Shown here: positions 23,710 through 30,489 of the stretch, one piece after another
Numbering within the stretch: the first letter of the stretch is position 1
Layout: the number at the start of each line of letters is the position of its first letter
From: Clostridiales bacterium
GTDB lineage: Bacteria > Bacillota > Clostridia > Oscillospirales > CAG-272
Reading direction: 5' to 3'
NCBI GenBank assembly: GCA_004554105.1
Contig: SFNW01000009.1
Coordinates: forward strand, 1-37,185
Length of the DNA: 37,185 nt
Notes under the pieces: model-generated
Seen by the model: the letters and a program-made list of their open reading frames with translations, nothing else
Told to the model about the DNA's origin: nothing
Database searches by the model: none
Translations under genes and position numbers: made by a program

Positions 23710-23820
23710 GAAGCACAAATCAAAATCAGTGTGCAACGACCGAGGAATTTTGAACAGCAAAACAAGCCTTATCCATAAAATAGATAAAGCTAAAATAAAA
23801 GTATCCGTATACGCTGTTCA
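23677..23820 (-). promoter_or_regulatory. Alternative RNA pairings of the Tyr/Phe attenuator
   Basis: Segment 1 TGAACAGC (23813-23820) is an exact 8-bp partner of segment 2 GCTGTTCA (23751-23758). Adjacent segment 2 sequence GCTTGTTTTGC (23757-23767) pairs with segment 3 GCAAACAAGC (23688-23697), with one bulge. Segment 3 overlaps the terminator loop and is next to its 5' arm. Pairings 1:2 and 2:3 exclude each other, and 2:3 disrupts the 3:4 terminator. The Tyr/Phe codons lie just after segment 1, so a ribosome stalled there masks segment 1 and frees segment 2 for antitermination. Confidence 0.82.
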
Positions 23821-23836
23821 GTATCTTGCGTGCCAC
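23726..23836 (-). CDS. Leader peptide rich in Tyr and Phe (aro operon attenuator)
   Basis: A 36-codon frame starting GTG (23836), with GGAAGGA 9 bp upstream, about 30 nt after the predicted transcription start. Residues 9-20 read VYGYFYFSFIYF, with four Tyr and four Phe in eleven residues (10-20); F26 is a further one. It ends TGA at 23726, 17 bp before the terminator stem. The codon run is flanked by RNA segments 1 and 2 of an attenuator. The peptide itself is unlikely to have a function: its translation rate senses charged tRNA-Tyr and tRNA-Phe. This is the pheL-type design known from enteric bacteria, found here in a Firmicute-like genome. Confidence 0.88.
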   Translation of the reverse strand: MARKILNSVYGYFYFSFIYFMDKACFAVQNSSVVAH

Positions 23837-23871
23837 GACTTTTAATCCTTCCGTTTTCGTTTGATGTTAAA

Positions 23872-23900
23872 AATATAGCATAAAAATCCCACAAAGTCAA
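23872..23900 (-). promoter_or_regulatory. Promoter of the aro operon
   Basis: On the minus strand there is TTGACT (23895-23900), a 17-bp spacer and TATATT (23872-23877) with TGC directly upstream (extended -10). Transcription should start near 23865, just before the leader peptide ribosome site. Confidence 0.83.
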
Positions 23901-23930
23901 GCCGAAAAAGCAAAAAAATTTCAAAAACGA

Positions 23931-23959
23931 TTGTCTTCTTACCCCGTCTGTGGTACACT
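23931..23959 (+). promoter_or_regulatory. Promoter of the deoC-deoB-cdd-udp operon
   Basis: TTGTCT (23931-23936), 17 bp, TACACT (23954-23959) with TGG directly before. It is divergent from the aro promoter, with -35 boxes 30 bp apart. I saw no clear palindromic operator for a DeoR- or CytR-like repressor. Confidence 0.7.
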
Positions 23960-23992
23960 TTAGACAGAACGCACAGAACGGAGGAAACGAAG

Positions 23993-24658
23993 ATGGAAAA
24001 ATGCAGAAAATACGACGACGGCGAAATTCTTTCGCACGTCGACCACACGCTGCTGCGCCAAACGGCGACGGCGGCGGATATTGAAACAATCGTAGACGAG
24101 GGGATCCGATACAAGACGGCGTCGGTCTGTATTCCGCCGTCCTTTGTCGCGCACGCGGCGGCTTATGCGAAGGGCAGGGTGAAAATCTGCACGGTCATCG
24201 GCTTTCCGAACGGGTACAACACGACCGAGGTCAAGGTGTTTGAAACCGCCGACGCGGTGAAAGACGGCGCGGACGAAATCGACATGGTGATTAACCTCGG
24301 CGACCTCAAGGCGGGCAAGTATGACGCAGTGCTCGAAGAGATTCGCGCGGTGCGCGCCGCCTGCACGGGCAAAATCTTAAAGGTCATCATCGAGACCTGC
24401 CTGCTCACCGAGGAGGAGAAAATCAGAATGTGCGAAATCGTCTCGGAGAGCGGCGCGGACTACATCAAGACCTCGACCGGCTTTTCGACCGGCGGCGCGA
24501 CCTTTGACGACATCGCGCTCTTTGCAAAGCATGTGCGCGGCATTCGCATCAAGGCGGCGGGCGGCATCAAGAGCGTCGACGACGCCGAGCGGTTTCTTGA
24601 CCTCGGGGCAGACCGCCTCGGCACAAGCTCGCTGATTCGTATGCTCGCCGAAAAGTGA
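23993..24658 (+). CDS. deoC: Deoxyribose-phosphate aldolase
   Basis: The 221-residue class I aldolase splits 2-deoxyribose 5-phosphate into glyceraldehyde 3-phosphate and acetaldehyde. The TIM-barrel signatures are SHVDHTLLRQTAT, KTASVCIPPSFVAHA, TVIGFPNGYNTTEVKVFE, DEIDMVINLGDLKAG, LKVIIETCLL (with a reactive-site Lys), YIKTSTGFSTGGAT with the Schiff-base Lys, and IKAAGGIKSVDDA. Size is normal. GGAGGA lies 8 bp before ATG. It is the first gene of a nucleoside catabolism operon, 33 bp before deoB. Confidence 0.97.
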   Translation: MEKCRKYDDGEILSHVDHTLLRQTATAADIETIVDEGIRYKTASVCIPPSFVAHAAAYAKGRVKICTVIGFPNGYNTTEVKVFETADAVKDGADEIDMVINLGDLKAGKYDAVLEEIRAVRAACTGKILKVIIETCLLTEEEKIRMCEIVSESGADYIKTSTGFSTGGATFDDIALFAKHVRGIRIKAAGGIKSVDDAERFLDLGADRLGTSSLIRMLAEK

Positions 24659-24691
24659 GCGCATATTTAAATTAGGAAAGGAAGAATGCCT

Positions 24692-25843
24692 ATGAAGCGG
24701 GTATTTCTCATTGTCCTTGACAGCTTCGGCATCGGCACCGCGCCCGACAGCGCCGACTTCGGCGACGCGGGGGCGGACACGCTTGCGTCGATTCGCCGCT
24801 CGCCGCGCTTTTGTGCCGAAACGATGCAGAAGCTCGGGCTGTTCAACATCGACGGCATCGCGGGCGGCGTTTCGTCGCCCTGCGGCGCGTATGCGCGCAT
24901 GACCGAGCGTTCGCGCGGGAAGGATACCATTACCGGGCATTGGGAGATGTGCGGTGTGCTTTCCGAGCGCCCGATGCCGACTTTTCCGAACGGATTTCCG
25001 GCCGAACTGCTCGACAGGCTTTCTGCGGCGTGGGGGCGCGGCATTCTCTGCAACAAGCCCTATTCCGGCACGCAGGTCATCGCCGACTACGGCAGGGAGC
25101 ATATCGAGACCGGCAAGCTGATTGTCTACACCTCGGCGGACAGCGTTTTGCAGATTGCGGCGCACGAGGATATTGTGCCGATTGACGAGCTGTACCGCTA
25201 TTGCGAAGCGGCTCGCGAAATCTGCACGGGCAAATACGGGATAGGCAGGGTGATTGCGCGTCCCTTTGCGGGCGAATACCCCTTTGCACGGACGCCGCGC
25301 CGCCGCGATTTTGCCCTTGTGCCGCCGCATAAGACCACGCTCGATTTTTTGAAGGACGCGGGGCTTGAAGTGATTGCGGTCGGCAAAATCGGCGACATTT
25401 TTGCCGAGCAGGGCATTACCGATTCGATTCACACGAGCGGCAACGCCGACGGTATGGAAAAGACGATGGCGCTGCTCGACCGCGATTTTCACGGCTTCGC
25501 CTTTGTCAACCTCGTCGACTTCGACATGGTGTACGGGCATCGCCGCGACATCGACGGCTATGCGGGCGCGATTGCCGCATTTGACAAATGGCTCGGCGGC
25601 TTCCTTGCAAATATGCGGGAGGACGACCTGCTCCTCATCACGGGCGACCACGGCTGTGACCCGGGCTTTAGCGGCACGGACCACACGCGCGAATACACGC
25701 CGCTGCTTGCGGCGGGCGCGAAAGTGCGCCCCGCAAACCTCGGTACGAGAACGAGCTTTGCCGACATCGGCGCAACCGTCGCCGACCTCTTCGACGTTCC
25801 GCACCCGCTTGCGGGCGAGAGCATGAAGGAGGAATTGCTGTGA
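24692..25843 (+). CDS. deoB: Phosphopentomutase
   Basis: The 383-residue alkaline-phosphatase-superfamily enzyme interconverts (deoxy)ribose 1- and 5-phosphate, linking nucleoside phosphorylases to DeoC. Metal and active-site motifs are VLDSFGIGTAPDS at the N-terminus, DTITGHWEMCG with the phosphorylated Thr region, NLVDFDMVYGHRRD, and ITGDHGCDPGFSGTDHTREY. I prefer ATG 24692 (MKRVFLIVLDS) because AGGAAAGGA ends 9 bp upstream; ATG 24686 is only 3 bp from it and would add two residues. Its stop overlaps the cdd start (GTGA). Confidence 0.96.
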   Translation: MKRVFLIVLDSFGIGTAPDSADFGDAGADTLASIRRSPRFCAETMQKLGLFNIDGIAGGVSSPCGAYARMTERSRGKDTITGHWEMCGVLSERPMPTFPNGFPAELLDRLSAAWGRGILCNKPYSGTQVIADYGREHIETGKLIVYTSADSVLQIAAHEDIVPIDELYRYCEAAREICTGKYGIGRVIARPFAGEYPFARTPRRRDFALVPPHKTTLDFLKDAGLEVIAVGKIGDIFAEQGITDSIHTSGNADGMEKTMALLDRDFHGFAFVNLVDFDMVYGHRRDIDGYAGAIAAFDKWLGGFLANMREDDLLLITGDHGCDPGFSGTDHTREYTPLLAAGAKVRPANLGTRTSFADIGATVADLFDVPHPLAGESMKEELL

Positions 25844-26253
25844 GCAAGGTTGACAAAAAGGCGCTTGTGCGCCTTGCAATCGAGGCGATGAAAAACGCCT
25901 ACGCGCCCTATTCGCACTGTCTTGTCGGCGCGGCGCTCGTCGCCGAGGACGGCAGCACTTTTACCGGCTGCAACATCGAAAATGCGGCGTTTACGCCGAC
26001 AATCTGCGCCGAGCGTGCCGCGTTCGGCACGGCGGTTTCGGCGGGGCATCGTAAATTTTCCGCGATTGCCGTCGCGGGCGGCAAGGACGGCGTCCTCGGT
26101 GAGCCGTTTTACCCCTGCGGCGTGTGCAGACAGGTTTTGCGCGAATTTTGCGCGGACGATATGCCGGTCTACATCGCCGACGGCGAGGACGGCATTCTCG
26201 AACTGACGCTTGCCGATTTGCTGCCCTACAGCTTCGGCAAGGAATATCTCTGA
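25840..26253 (+). CDS. cdd: Cytidine deaminase
   Basis: The 137-residue zinc enzyme converts cytidine or deoxycytidine to the uridine form. It has the small homotetrameric type signature: YAPYSHCLVGAALVAEDG, GCNIENAAFTPTICAERAAF (zinc Cys and catalytic Glu) and PCGVCRQVLREF (two zinc Cys). GTG start at 25840 overlaps the deoB stop by 4 bp, so it is translated by coupling. Its product uridine is the substrate of the next gene, udp. Confidence 0.96.
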   Translation: MSKVDKKALVRLAIEAMKNAYAPYSHCLVGAALVAEDGSTFTGCNIENAAFTPTICAERAAFGTAVSAGHRKFSAIAVAGGKDGVLGEPFYPCGVCRQVLREFCADDMPVYIADGEDGILELTLADLLPYSFGKEYL

Positions 26254-26278
26254 ATTTGAACAGACGGAGGAAAACGGC

Positions 26279-27058
26279 ATGATTCCCGAAAGTGAACTGC
26301 AATATCATATCCGCTGCGGAGAGGGCGATGTCGGACGCTATGTTCTGCTGCCCGGCGACCCCGGGCGCTGCGAGAAAATCGCCGCCTATTTCGACGATGC
26401 GGAATTTGTGGCGCAGAACCGCGAGTTTACGACCTACACCGGCACGCTGCTCGGCGAAAAGGTCAGCGTTTGCTCGACCGGCATCGGCGGGCCGTCCAGC
26501 GCGATTGCGATTGAGGAGTTGTTTGCGCTCGGCGCGGACACCTTTATCCGCGTCGGCACCTGCGGCGGTATCGACTTGAAGGTACACGCGGGCGACCTCG
26601 TGATTGCAACCGGCGCGGTGCGGCAGGACGGGACAAGCCGCGAGTATGCGCCAATCGAATACCCCGCCGTCGCAAGCTTTGAGGTGACGCAGGCGCTCGT
26701 CTGGGCGGCGGAGGAGGCGGGCTGCCGCTTCCATACCGGCGTGGTGCAGAGCAAGGATTCGTTCTACGGGCAGCATTCGCCCGAGCGAATGCCGATTGCG
26801 CGCAAGCTGCAGGACAACTGGGAGGCGTATCGCCGACTCGGCGTGCTGTGCAGCGAGATGGAGAGCGCGACGCAGTTTGTCGTGTCGGATTCGCTCGGCG
26901 CGCGCTGCGGCGGCATCTTCCATGTCGTGTGGAATCAGGAGCGCAAGGCGGCGGGGCTGGACGACCGTGCGGGGCGCGACGAGGATACCGACCTCGCCGT
27001 CCGCATGGCGGTCGAGGCACTGAAAATTCTGATTGAAAAAGACCGCGAGCGCGGTTAA
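26279..27058 (+). CDS. udp: Uridine phosphorylase
   Basis: The 259-residue PNP/UDP-family phosphorylase splits uridine to uracil and ribose 1-phosphate, which DeoB can use. Motifs are VLLPGDPGRCEKIA (phosphate loop), STGIGGPSSAIAIEEL, IRVGTCGGIDL, VQSKDSFYGQHSPE, and LCSEMESATQFVVS with the ribose-binding Glu-Met-Glu. The start ATG 26279 follows GGAGGAAAACGGC. The QSKDSFYG stretch favours uridine over purine phosphorylase. It is the last gene of the deoC-deoB-cdd-udp salvage operon. Confidence 0.92.
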   Translation: MIPESELQYHIRCGEGDVGRYVLLPGDPGRCEKIAAYFDDAEFVAQNREFTTYTGTLLGEKVSVCSTGIGGPSSAIAIEELFALGADTFIRVGTCGGIDLKVHAGDLVIATGAVRQDGTSREYAPIEYPAVASFEVTQALVWAAEEAGCRFHTGVVQSKDSFYGQHSPERMPIARKLQDNWEAYRRLGVLCSEMESATQFVVSDSLGARCGGIFHVVWNQERKAAGLDDRAGRDEDTDLAVRMAVEALKILIEKDRERG

Positions 27059-27063
27059 AAAAG

Positions 27064-27094
27064 AAATTGCAGAGCGAATGCTCTGCAATTTCGG
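27064..27094. terminator. Hairpin after udp, copy 1 of a duplicated hairpin
   Basis: AAATTGCAGAGC-GAAT-GCTCTGCAATTT is followed on the plus strand by only CGGGG, so the T-tract for udp is short. On the minus strand it is followed by CTTTTTT, a better terminator. The same 31 bases recur at 27380-27410. Confidence 0.75.
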
Positions 27095-27133
27095 GGATTG
27101 TCAAAATAGGATATCCGAAATTGATCAAACGAA

Positions 27134-27351
27134 GGATTCCCTTGGGGGAAGCTGTCAACGAAGTTGACTGATGAGGGCTTTTTAAAAGCTGAGTTTTCCA
27201 CTAAGCTGTGCCGGCTTGCTTGCAATCAGCGCCCATAAGGGCGCTCGAGTTTCTCGGACAGCAAACTCCTCACCGAAAGAGAAACTCAGACACCTACGGA
27301 GCGGATGCCCTCATCCGTCGCCTACGGCGCCACCTTCCCCGAGGGGAAGGC
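27134..27351. repeat. MITE-like palindromic repeat (copy B) between udp and trxA
   Basis: About 218 bp. The left end has CTTGGGGGAAGCTGTCAACG, AAGTTGACTGATGAGGGC, and the right end has GCCCTCATCCGTCGCCTACG, GCGCCACCTTCCCC and GAGGGGAAGGC. These ends match those of copy A at 18113-18250. The interior (27179-27306) has smaller hairpins such as GCGCCCATAAGGGCGC and GAGTTTCTC..GAGAAACTC, with no coding capacity. Confidence 0.8.
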
Positions 27352-27379
27352 AAATACAGCCGTTCTTAGGCAGACAGAA

Positions 27380-27410
27380 AAATTGCAGAGCGAATGCTCT
27401 GCAATTTCGG
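27380..27410 (-). terminator. Terminator of trxA, copy 2 of the duplicated hairpin
   Basis: It is identical over 31 bases to 27064-27094. On the minus strand it follows the trxA stop by 11 bp and ends in a T-run (AATTTTTC). Confidence 0.85.
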
Positions 27411-27421
27411 CTTTGCTTCGT

Positions 27422-27739
27422 TTATTCCGCGTCTTCGAGCATTGCGAGGATTTTGCCCTTGGACGCAAGTCCGATGTGCGAATCGACCGCTTCGCCGTTT
27501 TTCATGACGACGAGGGTCGGAATGCTCATGACCGAGAACGCTTCGGCAAGGCGGGGCGACTCGTCGACGTTGACCTTGCAGATTTTGTATTTGTCGGTTT
27601 CCTCGGCGATTTCGTCGACAATCGGCGAGACCATCTTGCAGGGTCCGCACCAGTCTGCGTAGAAGTCGATGAGCGCAATGCCGCCGTAGGACTTGATTTC
27701 GGAATCGAAATTGTTTTCGCTTAGTTTGACAACTGCCAT
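27422..27739 (-). CDS. trxA: Thioredoxin
   Basis: The 105-residue cytoplasmic thiol-disulfide carrier has the classic fold and active site DFYADWCGPCKMVSPIVDEI (Cys pair around residues 31 and 34), KVNVDESPRLAEAF, and the cis-proline motif SIPTLVVMKNGE. The ribosome site AGGAGGT lies 8-9 bp before ATG. It is divergent from its reductase gene trxB, with 101 bp between starts, an arrangement that allows joint control. Confidence 0.97.
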   Translation of the reverse strand: MAVVKLSENNFDSEIKSYGGIALIDFYADWCGPCKMVSPIVDEIAEETDKYKICKVNVDESPRLAEAFSVMSIPTLVVMKNGEAVDSHIGLASKGKILAMLEDAE

Positions 27740-27766
27740 TTTACAAGACCTCCTGTCTTTTTTACT

Positions 27767-27775
27767 ATTCTAACA
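27767..27775 (-). promoter_or_regulatory. Extended -10 promoter element of trxA
   Basis: TGT-TAGAAT on the minus strand, 27 bp upstream of the trxA ATG. There is no good -35 box. For trxB, TATTAT at 27794-27799 is a possible -10 without a clear -35. Confidence 0.5.
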
Positions 27776-27840
27776 CAAAAGACAGAGAATGAGTATTATT
27801 TTTGCAAAAAAATCATAAAAATCTTTTTTTCGGAGGAAAA

Positions 27841-28749
27841 ATGTACGATATTGCCATCATCGGCGCGGGTCCTGCGGGAATGAGCGCCGCCGTGTACGCC
27901 TGCCGCGCCGGACTGTCGACTGCGGTGTTTGAGGGGGAGTTCTGCGGCGGGCAGATGCTGCTCACGCCCGAAATCGAAAACTATCCCGGAGCGCCGAAAA
28001 CCTCGGGCGCGGCACTCGCGGAGCGTATGCGCCGTCAGATGCTTGACCTCGGCGCGGAGCTTATCGAGCGGCGCGTCGGCAAAATCGAAAAAAACGGCGG
28101 GAATTTCACAATTTCGGCGGGGAAAAAGAGCTTTGAATCACGCGCGGTGATTCTTGCGACCGGGGCAAAGCGGCGTCACCTCGGCGTCCCGGGGGAGGAG
28201 CGGCTTCTGCATCGCGGCGTGTCCTTCTGCGCGGTCTGCGACGGCTCATTTTTCAAGGGGCGCGAGGTCGCGGTCGTCGGCGGCGGCAATACCGCCCTCG
28301 AGGACGCGCTCTATCTTGCCGGAATCTGTCCGCGCGTTTGGCTGATTCACCGCCGCGACAGCTTCCGCGCGCAGGCACACCTCGTCGAGCGCGTCAAAAA
28401 CGAGCCGAAAATTGAATTTCTGCCCTTTTCGACCGTCGTCGAGGTTCGCGGCGAGGACAAGGTCTCGGGCATTCTCGTCGGCACGCCGTCGGGCGAGCGC
28501 GAAATTCCGCTTGCCGCCGTTTTCGTCGCGGTCGGACTCGTGGCGGACAACGCCGCGTTTGCGGACCTTGTCGCACTTGACGACAGCGGCTACATTGCCG
28601 CAGGCGCGGACACGCTGACCTCGCAGCCCGGCGTTTTTGCCGCAGGCGACACGCGCACGACGCCGCTGCGGCAGATTGTTACCGCCGCCGCCGACGGCGC
28701 TGCCGCCGCGACTGCTGCAGAGCAGTATTTGCGGCAAAAGCGCGCCTGA
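27841..28749 (+). CDS. trxB: Thioredoxin reductase
   Basis: The 302-residue FAD-dependent reductase passes electrons to thioredoxin. It has the FAD-binding IIGAGPAGMSAAVYACRAG, CGGQMLLTPEIENYPG, redox cysteines C130 and C133 in SFCAVCDGSFF, the NAD(P)-binding VVGGGNTALEDALYLA with following HRRDSFRA (basic residues favouring NADPH), and AAGDTRTTPLRQIVTAAADG. ATG 27841 follows GGAGG; an in-frame ATG 13 codons earlier has no ribosome site. It is divergent from trxA, supporting a paired thioredoxin system. Confidence 0.95.
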   Translation: MYDIAIIGAGPAGMSAAVYACRAGLSTAVFEGEFCGGQMLLTPEIENYPGAPKTSGAALAERMRRQMLDLGAELIERRVGKIEKNGGNFTISAGKKSFESRAVILATGAKRRHLGVPGEERLLHRGVSFCAVCDGSFFKGREVAVVGGGNTALEDALYLAGICPRVWLIHRRDSFRAQAHLVERVKNEPKIEFLPFSTVVEVRGEDKVSGILVGTPSGEREIPLAAVFVAVGLVADNAAFADLVALDDSGYIAAGADTLTSQPGVFAAGDTRTTPLRQIVTAAADGAAAATAAEQYLRQKRA

Positions 28750-28810
28750 TTTGCGAAAAGGCGGGACTTTGACCGTTATACAGACAAACAGAAAGACAGC
28801 GAGGTAGACT

Positions 28811-29188
28811 ATGTTTCGGTTCGACGGCTTTATGAGCGTATTTTTCATTCTCTTTTTCCTTGTTTTCGGCGTCATTCTTGTTCTGTTCATCGTGACGGCG
28901 GTGCGCGGCATTTCGCAGTGGAACAAGAACAACCGTTCGCCGCGGCTGACTGTTCCCGCAACGGTGGTTTCCAAGCGCACCGACGTCAGCACAAGTACGC
29001 ATCATCACGGTACGGGCGCGGGAATGCACGCTTCCCATTCGACATGGTACTATGCGACCTTTGAATTTGAGAGCGGCGACCGCACGGAATTTGCGCTCAC
29101 GGGCGAGGAATACGGGCTGCTTGCCGAGGGCGACCGCGGCAGGCTGACCTTCCAAGGCACGCGTTACCTCGCGTTTGAAAGAGAATAA
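28811..29188 (+). CDS. DUF2500-family membrane protein
   Basis: This 125-residue protein has one N-terminal membrane helix (about 8-31). A soluble domain follows with PATVVSKRTDVSTSTHHHG, YYATFEFESGDRTEFALTGE and EYGLLAEGDRGRLTFQGTRY, which is the DUF2500 pattern. The His-rich stretch (THHHGTGAGMHASHS) lies in the variable loop. Function is unknown; family members are short, single-span and widespread in Firmicutes. It follows trxB by 61 bp with its own GAGGT ribosome site and may be cotranscribed with it. A strong terminator follows. Confidence 0.87.
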   Translation: MFRFDGFMSVFFILFFLVFGVILVLFIVTAVRGISQWNKNNRSPRLTVPATVVSKRTDVSTSTHHHGTGAGMHASHSTWYYATFEFESGDRTEFALTGEEYGLLAEGDRGRLTFQGTRYLAFERE

Positions 29189-29196
29189 TCGAAAGC

Positions 29197-29229
29197 AAAA
29201 AACCGAAGCCGCGCATGACTTCGGTTTTT
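29197..29229 (+). terminator. Terminator after the DUF2500 gene
   Basis: AAAACCGAAG and CTTCGGTTTTT arms with a 10-nt loop and T-run, 9 bp after the stop codon. Confidence 0.85.
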
Positions 29230-29257
29230 CGATTTCGGTGCAATATGGCAAACAAAG

Positions 29258-29288
29258 TCGAGAACGCGCCGCGCAGGCGGCGTATAAT
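29258..29288 (+). promoter_or_regulatory. Candidate promoter of the AraC-type regulator
   Basis: A perfect TATAAT (29283-29288) lies 25 bp before the GTG start. The best -35-like bases upstream (TCGAGA, 29258-29263) are 19 bp away and weak. Confidence 0.4.
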
Positions 29289-29313
29289 GAGGGAGCAAAG
29301 GGGGGGAAAAAGC

Positions 29314-30192
29314 GTGAACGAACGCATTGAAGCGGTACAGCGAATGCAGGACTATATCGCAGCGCATCTCGACGAGGAGATTACGCTTGCGGCGCTTGCG
29401 GGCGCGTCGCTCTATTCGCCGTGGTATTCCTATCGGCTGTTTGTCGGCACGGTCGGGCTGTCGCCCGCCGAGTATATCCGCCGCCTGCGGCTCTCGAAAT
29501 CCGCGCTGCGTCTGCGGGACACGTCTTGCAGGATTACCGACGTCGCGCTGGAGGCGGGCTTCGGCAGTGTGGACGGCTTCGGGCGGGCGTTCCGTCGGGA
29601 ATTCGGGTGCAATCCGAGCGACTACGCAAAGGACGCAAAACCGATTCCGCTGTTTATCCCCTACGGTGTCAAATACAGAGTTGTCGAAAGGAGAAAGACC
29701 ATGGAAAGCATCAAAACCGTTTTCATTCAGACTGTCGAAAAGCCCGCGCGAAAGGTGATTCTCAAGCGGGGCGTGAAAGCCGCCGACTACTGGAGCTACT
29801 GCGAGGAGGTCGGCTGCGACGTGTGGGGCATTCTGCAAAGCATTCGCTCGCTTGCGGGCGAGCCGGTCTGCCTCTGGCTGCCGAACGGCTATCGCCGCGC
29901 GGGCACATCGGAGTATGTGCAGGGCGTGGAGGTCGCGCCCGACTACAGCGGCGAAATTCCCGCAGGCTTTGAGGTGATTGACCTGCCTGCCGCGACCTAT
30001 CTGATGTTTTGCGGCGAACCGTTCAAGGAGGAGGACTACTGCCTCGCGATCGAGGAGGTGCAGGCGGCAATCGAAAAGTATGACCCGAGCGTCATCGGCT
30101 GCGTGTGGGACAGGGCAAATCCCCGCATTCAGCTTGAGCCTGTCGGCACGCGCGGGTACATCGAGCTGCTGCCCGTCAAGCACGCGAAGTAA
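29314..30192 (+). CDS. AraC-family regulator with GyrI-like effector domain
   Basis: This 292-residue regulator has an N-terminal AraC double helix-turn-helix (about 5-105): YIAAHLDEEITLAALAGAS, SPWYSYRLFVGTVGLSPAEY, ITDVALEAGFGSVDGFGRAF and RREFGCNPSDYAK. A C-terminal effector domain (about 130-292) follows with KPARKVILKRGVKAADYW and YIELLPVK, typical of GyrI/BmrR-like small-molecule binding. The start is GTG 29314 after the purine run AAAGGGGGGG. Regulators of this form often control multidrug or metabolite responses, but no target is adjacent. A transporter target elsewhere is possible. Confidence 0.9.
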   Translation: MNERIEAVQRMQDYIAAHLDEEITLAALAGASLYSPWYSYRLFVGTVGLSPAEYIRRLRLSKSALRLRDTSCRITDVALEAGFGSVDGFGRAFRREFGCNPSDYAKDAKPIPLFIPYGVKYRVVERRKTMESIKTVFIQTVEKPARKVILKRGVKAADYWSYCEEVGCDVWGILQSIRSLAGEPVCLWLPNGYRRAGTSEYVQGVEVAPDYSGEIPAGFEVIDLPAATYLMFCGEPFKEEDYCLAIEEVQAAIEKYDPSVIGCVWDRANPRIQLEPVGTRGYIELLPVKHAK

Positions 30193-30196
30193 ACAG

Positions 30197-30223
30197 AAAA
30201 AACCGCCTTCGGGCGGTTTTTTT
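30197..30223 (+). terminator. Terminator after the AraC-type regulator
   Basis: AAAAAACCGCC-TTCG-GGCGGTTTTTTT, a compact UUCG-loop intrinsic terminator 5 bp after the stop. Confidence 0.95.
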
Positions 30224-30283
30224 GTGTCGAATTTTGTCTCTCGCTTTGTGGGAGGCGGCACGCGGCGCGGGACGGAAGGAGTC

Positions 30284-30312
30284 GGGCGATTCGTGAATCG
30301 CCCCTACGGGTG
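30284..30312. repeat. 29-bp palindromic repeat, copy 1
   Basis: GGGCGATTCGTGAATCGCCC contains a near-palindromic hairpin and is followed by CTACGGGTG. An identical 29-bp copy is at 30449-30477 in the same orientation. The region 30224-30489 between convergent genes consists mostly of such repeats and holds no gene. Confidence 0.85.
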
Positions 30313-30336
30313 TGGTATACGCGGGCAGACATGGAC

Positions 30337-30370
30337 AGCGGCGGGAGCAAGCCCCCGCCCTACGCCGAAT
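30337..30370. repeat. Dispersed copy of the 28-bp inverted-repeat arm
   Basis: It is identical over 34 bases (28-bp arm plus CCGAAT) to 12942-12975. Here only one arm is present, enclosed by the two 29-bp repeats, so the two repeat families are nested. Confidence 0.85.
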
Positions 30371-30448
30371 TTGCAGGATGATTCTTGCTTTTGCCTGTTC
30401 ATCGGCTGCTTCGACCGCATTTCCCCGCAAAGGTTGTGTGCCGCTTGC

Positions 30449-30477
30449 GGGCGATTCGTGAATCGCCCCTACGGGTG
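30449..30477. repeat. 29-bp palindromic repeat, copy 2
   Basis: Exact copy of 30284-30312, 165 bp downstream and 13 bp before the stop of the convergent HD-domain gene. Its hairpin may end that transcript on the minus strand; no T-run follows. Confidence 0.85.
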
Positions 30478-30489
30478 GACGTGTCGGCA

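Noticed and set aside
23660..23870. T-box riboswitch in the aro leader
   Set aside because: I looked for the conserved T-box bulge sequence (near AGGGTGGNACCGCG) and a specifier stem and saw neither. The Tyr/Phe-rich frame and 1:2, 2:3, 3:4 pairings explain the terminator better. A covariance search would settle it.
30284..30477. Possible CRISPR array from repeated 29-bp units
   Set aside because: There are only two copies, 165 bp apart, with another repeat between them. There is no regular spacer length and no cas genes are nearby.
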